From Thioalkalivibrio sp. (GTDB taxonomy: Bacteria > Pseudomonadota > Gammaproteobacteria > Ectothiorhodospirales > Ectothiorhodospiraceae): 6,273 bases of DNA. The stretch's first letter is position 1. Each line of letters opens with the position of its first letter. Below are positions 5,765 through 6,273 of the stretch, one piece after another. The position numbers and the translations under genes are program-made. The stretch is from NCBI GenBank assembly GCA_003555285.1, contig PWGH01000101.1:1-6273 (forward strand), in the 5' to 3' direction. The notes below the pieces were generated by a model. The model was not told where the DNA came from. It saw only the letters and a list, made by a program, of their open reading frames with translations, and searched no databases.

Positions 5765-5780
5765 CGTGACACTGATCACA
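5765..5780. promoter_or_regulatory. CRP/FNR-family-like dyad
   Basis: CGTGACACTGATCACA fits the CRP consensus TGTGA-N6-TCACA in nine of the ten fixed positions (C instead of T at the first). It lies in the gap between the divergent kinase and NTF2-like genes, 36 bp before the latter's ATG. A CRP/Vfr regulator could link sugar-kinase expression to carbon state, but the position is not ideal for activating either gene. Confidence 0.35.
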
Positions 5781-5816
5781 TCCGACAACGATGACAGCGG
5801 GACAAGGGGGACGACG

Positions 5817-6227
5817 ATGGCAGGGTATGAATCGGCACAAGCGGCGGAAAACGCCTTCTACCAGGCCTTCGAGCGCGGCAGCCTGGCCCTGATGACCGGC
5901 GTCTGGGCGGACGACCCGACGATCGTCTGTGTGCATCCGGGCGGCGAGCGCCTGCAGGGGCGGGAGGCGGTGCTCGAAAGCTGGAGCGACATCCTCGCCG
6001 CAATGCAGGATGTGGTGGTGCGCGCCACCGATGTCGTGGTGTTGAGCCATGGCCCGATCACCGTGCATCACCTGCGCGAACAGCTGTTCGTCGACGGCCA
6101 ACGCCGCGGCGTCGTCCTGGCCACCAACGTCTACCGCCAAAGCACCGAAGGCTGGCAGATGATCCTGCACCACGGCGCCCCAGACCCCTCACCGCCCCCC
6201 GCCCTGGCCTCCGCCGGCCTGCACTGA
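5817..6227 (+). CDS. NTF2/SnoaL-like family protein
   Basis: Small cytoplasmic protein of the nuclear transport factor 2-like cone fold (SnoaL_3/DUF4440 type), a group that includes small hydrolases, isomerases and ligand-binding proteins. Its 136 residues show the usual layout: helix 1 with AAENAFYQAFERGSL (9-23), ALMTGVWADDPTIVCVHPGGERLQG (24-48, helix-turn-strand with the conserved W and VHPGG), REAVLESWSDIL (49-60), two beta strands (about 66-91), then VVLATNVYRQSTEGWQMILHHGAPDP (99-124), where TNVY, GWQM and the HH pair are typical of this bacterial subgroup. The last 13 residues are Pro/Ala-rich and probably disordered. The ATG at 5817 is supported by AAGGGGG ending six bases upstream; a GTG at 5766 in the same frame lacks a ribosome site. 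No signal peptide. It is divergent from the kinase, with a 150-bp shared regulatory region. The fold is fairly sure; the activity is unknown. Confidence 0.88.
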   Translation: MAGYESAQAAENAFYQAFERGSLALMTGVWADDPTIVCVHPGGERLQGREAVLESWSDILAAMQDVVVRATDVVVLSHGPITVHHLREQLFVDGQRRGVVLATNVYRQSTEGWQMILHHGAPDPSPPPALASAGLH

Positions 6228-6247
6228 CCTACCCCCCCTAACGCCGC

Positions 6248-6273
6248 CGGGTGGGTGCGCTACGCTTCACCCG
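6248..6273. repeat. Hairpin at window end, probable extragenic palindromic repeat or terminator
   Basis: CGGGTG (6248-6253) pairs with CACCCG (6268-6273), and inside it GCG (6257-6259) pairs with CGC (6263-6265). It lies 20 bp after the NTF2-like stop codon. The wording GGGTG..GCGCTACGCTTCACCC resembles the dispersed palindromes common between genes in gammaproteobacteria. The window ends at the foot of the stem, so neither a T-run nor the repeat's full extent can be judged. Confidence 0.45.

Overview
The window is GC-rich, densely coded chromosomal DNA. Seven protein genes are supported, one of them cut by the left edge, and there are no RNA genes, CRISPR arrays or transposases. PepN, TatD and BolA closely resemble their gammaproteobacterial versions. 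Together with the GC content, this suggests a high-GC gammaproteobacterium, perhaps of the Chromatiales/Ectothiorhodospiraceae type. That placement is inference, because nothing in the window fixes the genus.

Layout. Positions 1405 to 1 (minus): N-terminal 468 codons of aminopeptidase N (pepN), running off the left edge. Positions 1406-1755: a 350-bp gap between divergent genes, holding a 110-bp foldback repeat (1514-1623) and candidate promoters for both genes. Then four plus-strand genes with gaps of 75-219 bp: tatD (1756-2550), bolA (2770-3084), a cytoplasmic alkaline-phosphatase-superfamily phosphodiesterase/phosphatase (3160-4305), and an unrecognised 100-aa protein with a C-x4-C-x2-C cluster (4385-4687). 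A hairpin-rich convergent gap follows. Next is a minus-strand PfkB-family kinase (5666-4794) whose motifs are those of ketohexokinase. It is divergent from a small plus-strand NTF2/SnoaL-like protein (5817-6227). The window ends inside a partial palindrome (6248-6273).

The genes do not form an obvious pathway. They look like housekeeping and general-metabolism genes: peptide degradation, DNA 3'-end processing, iron-sulfur/stress regulation, phosphoester hydrolysis and sugar phosphorylation. Gaps of 75 bp or more, and a candidate promoter before several genes, argue against one tight operon. I see no convincing new defence, mobile or biosynthetic system. The points most worth a second look are the 110-bp foldback between pepN and tatD, the ketohexokinase-like kinase, the Cys-cluster protein, a palindrome overlapping the phosphodiesterase ribosome binding site, and a CRP/FNR-type half-site pair before the NTF2-like gene.
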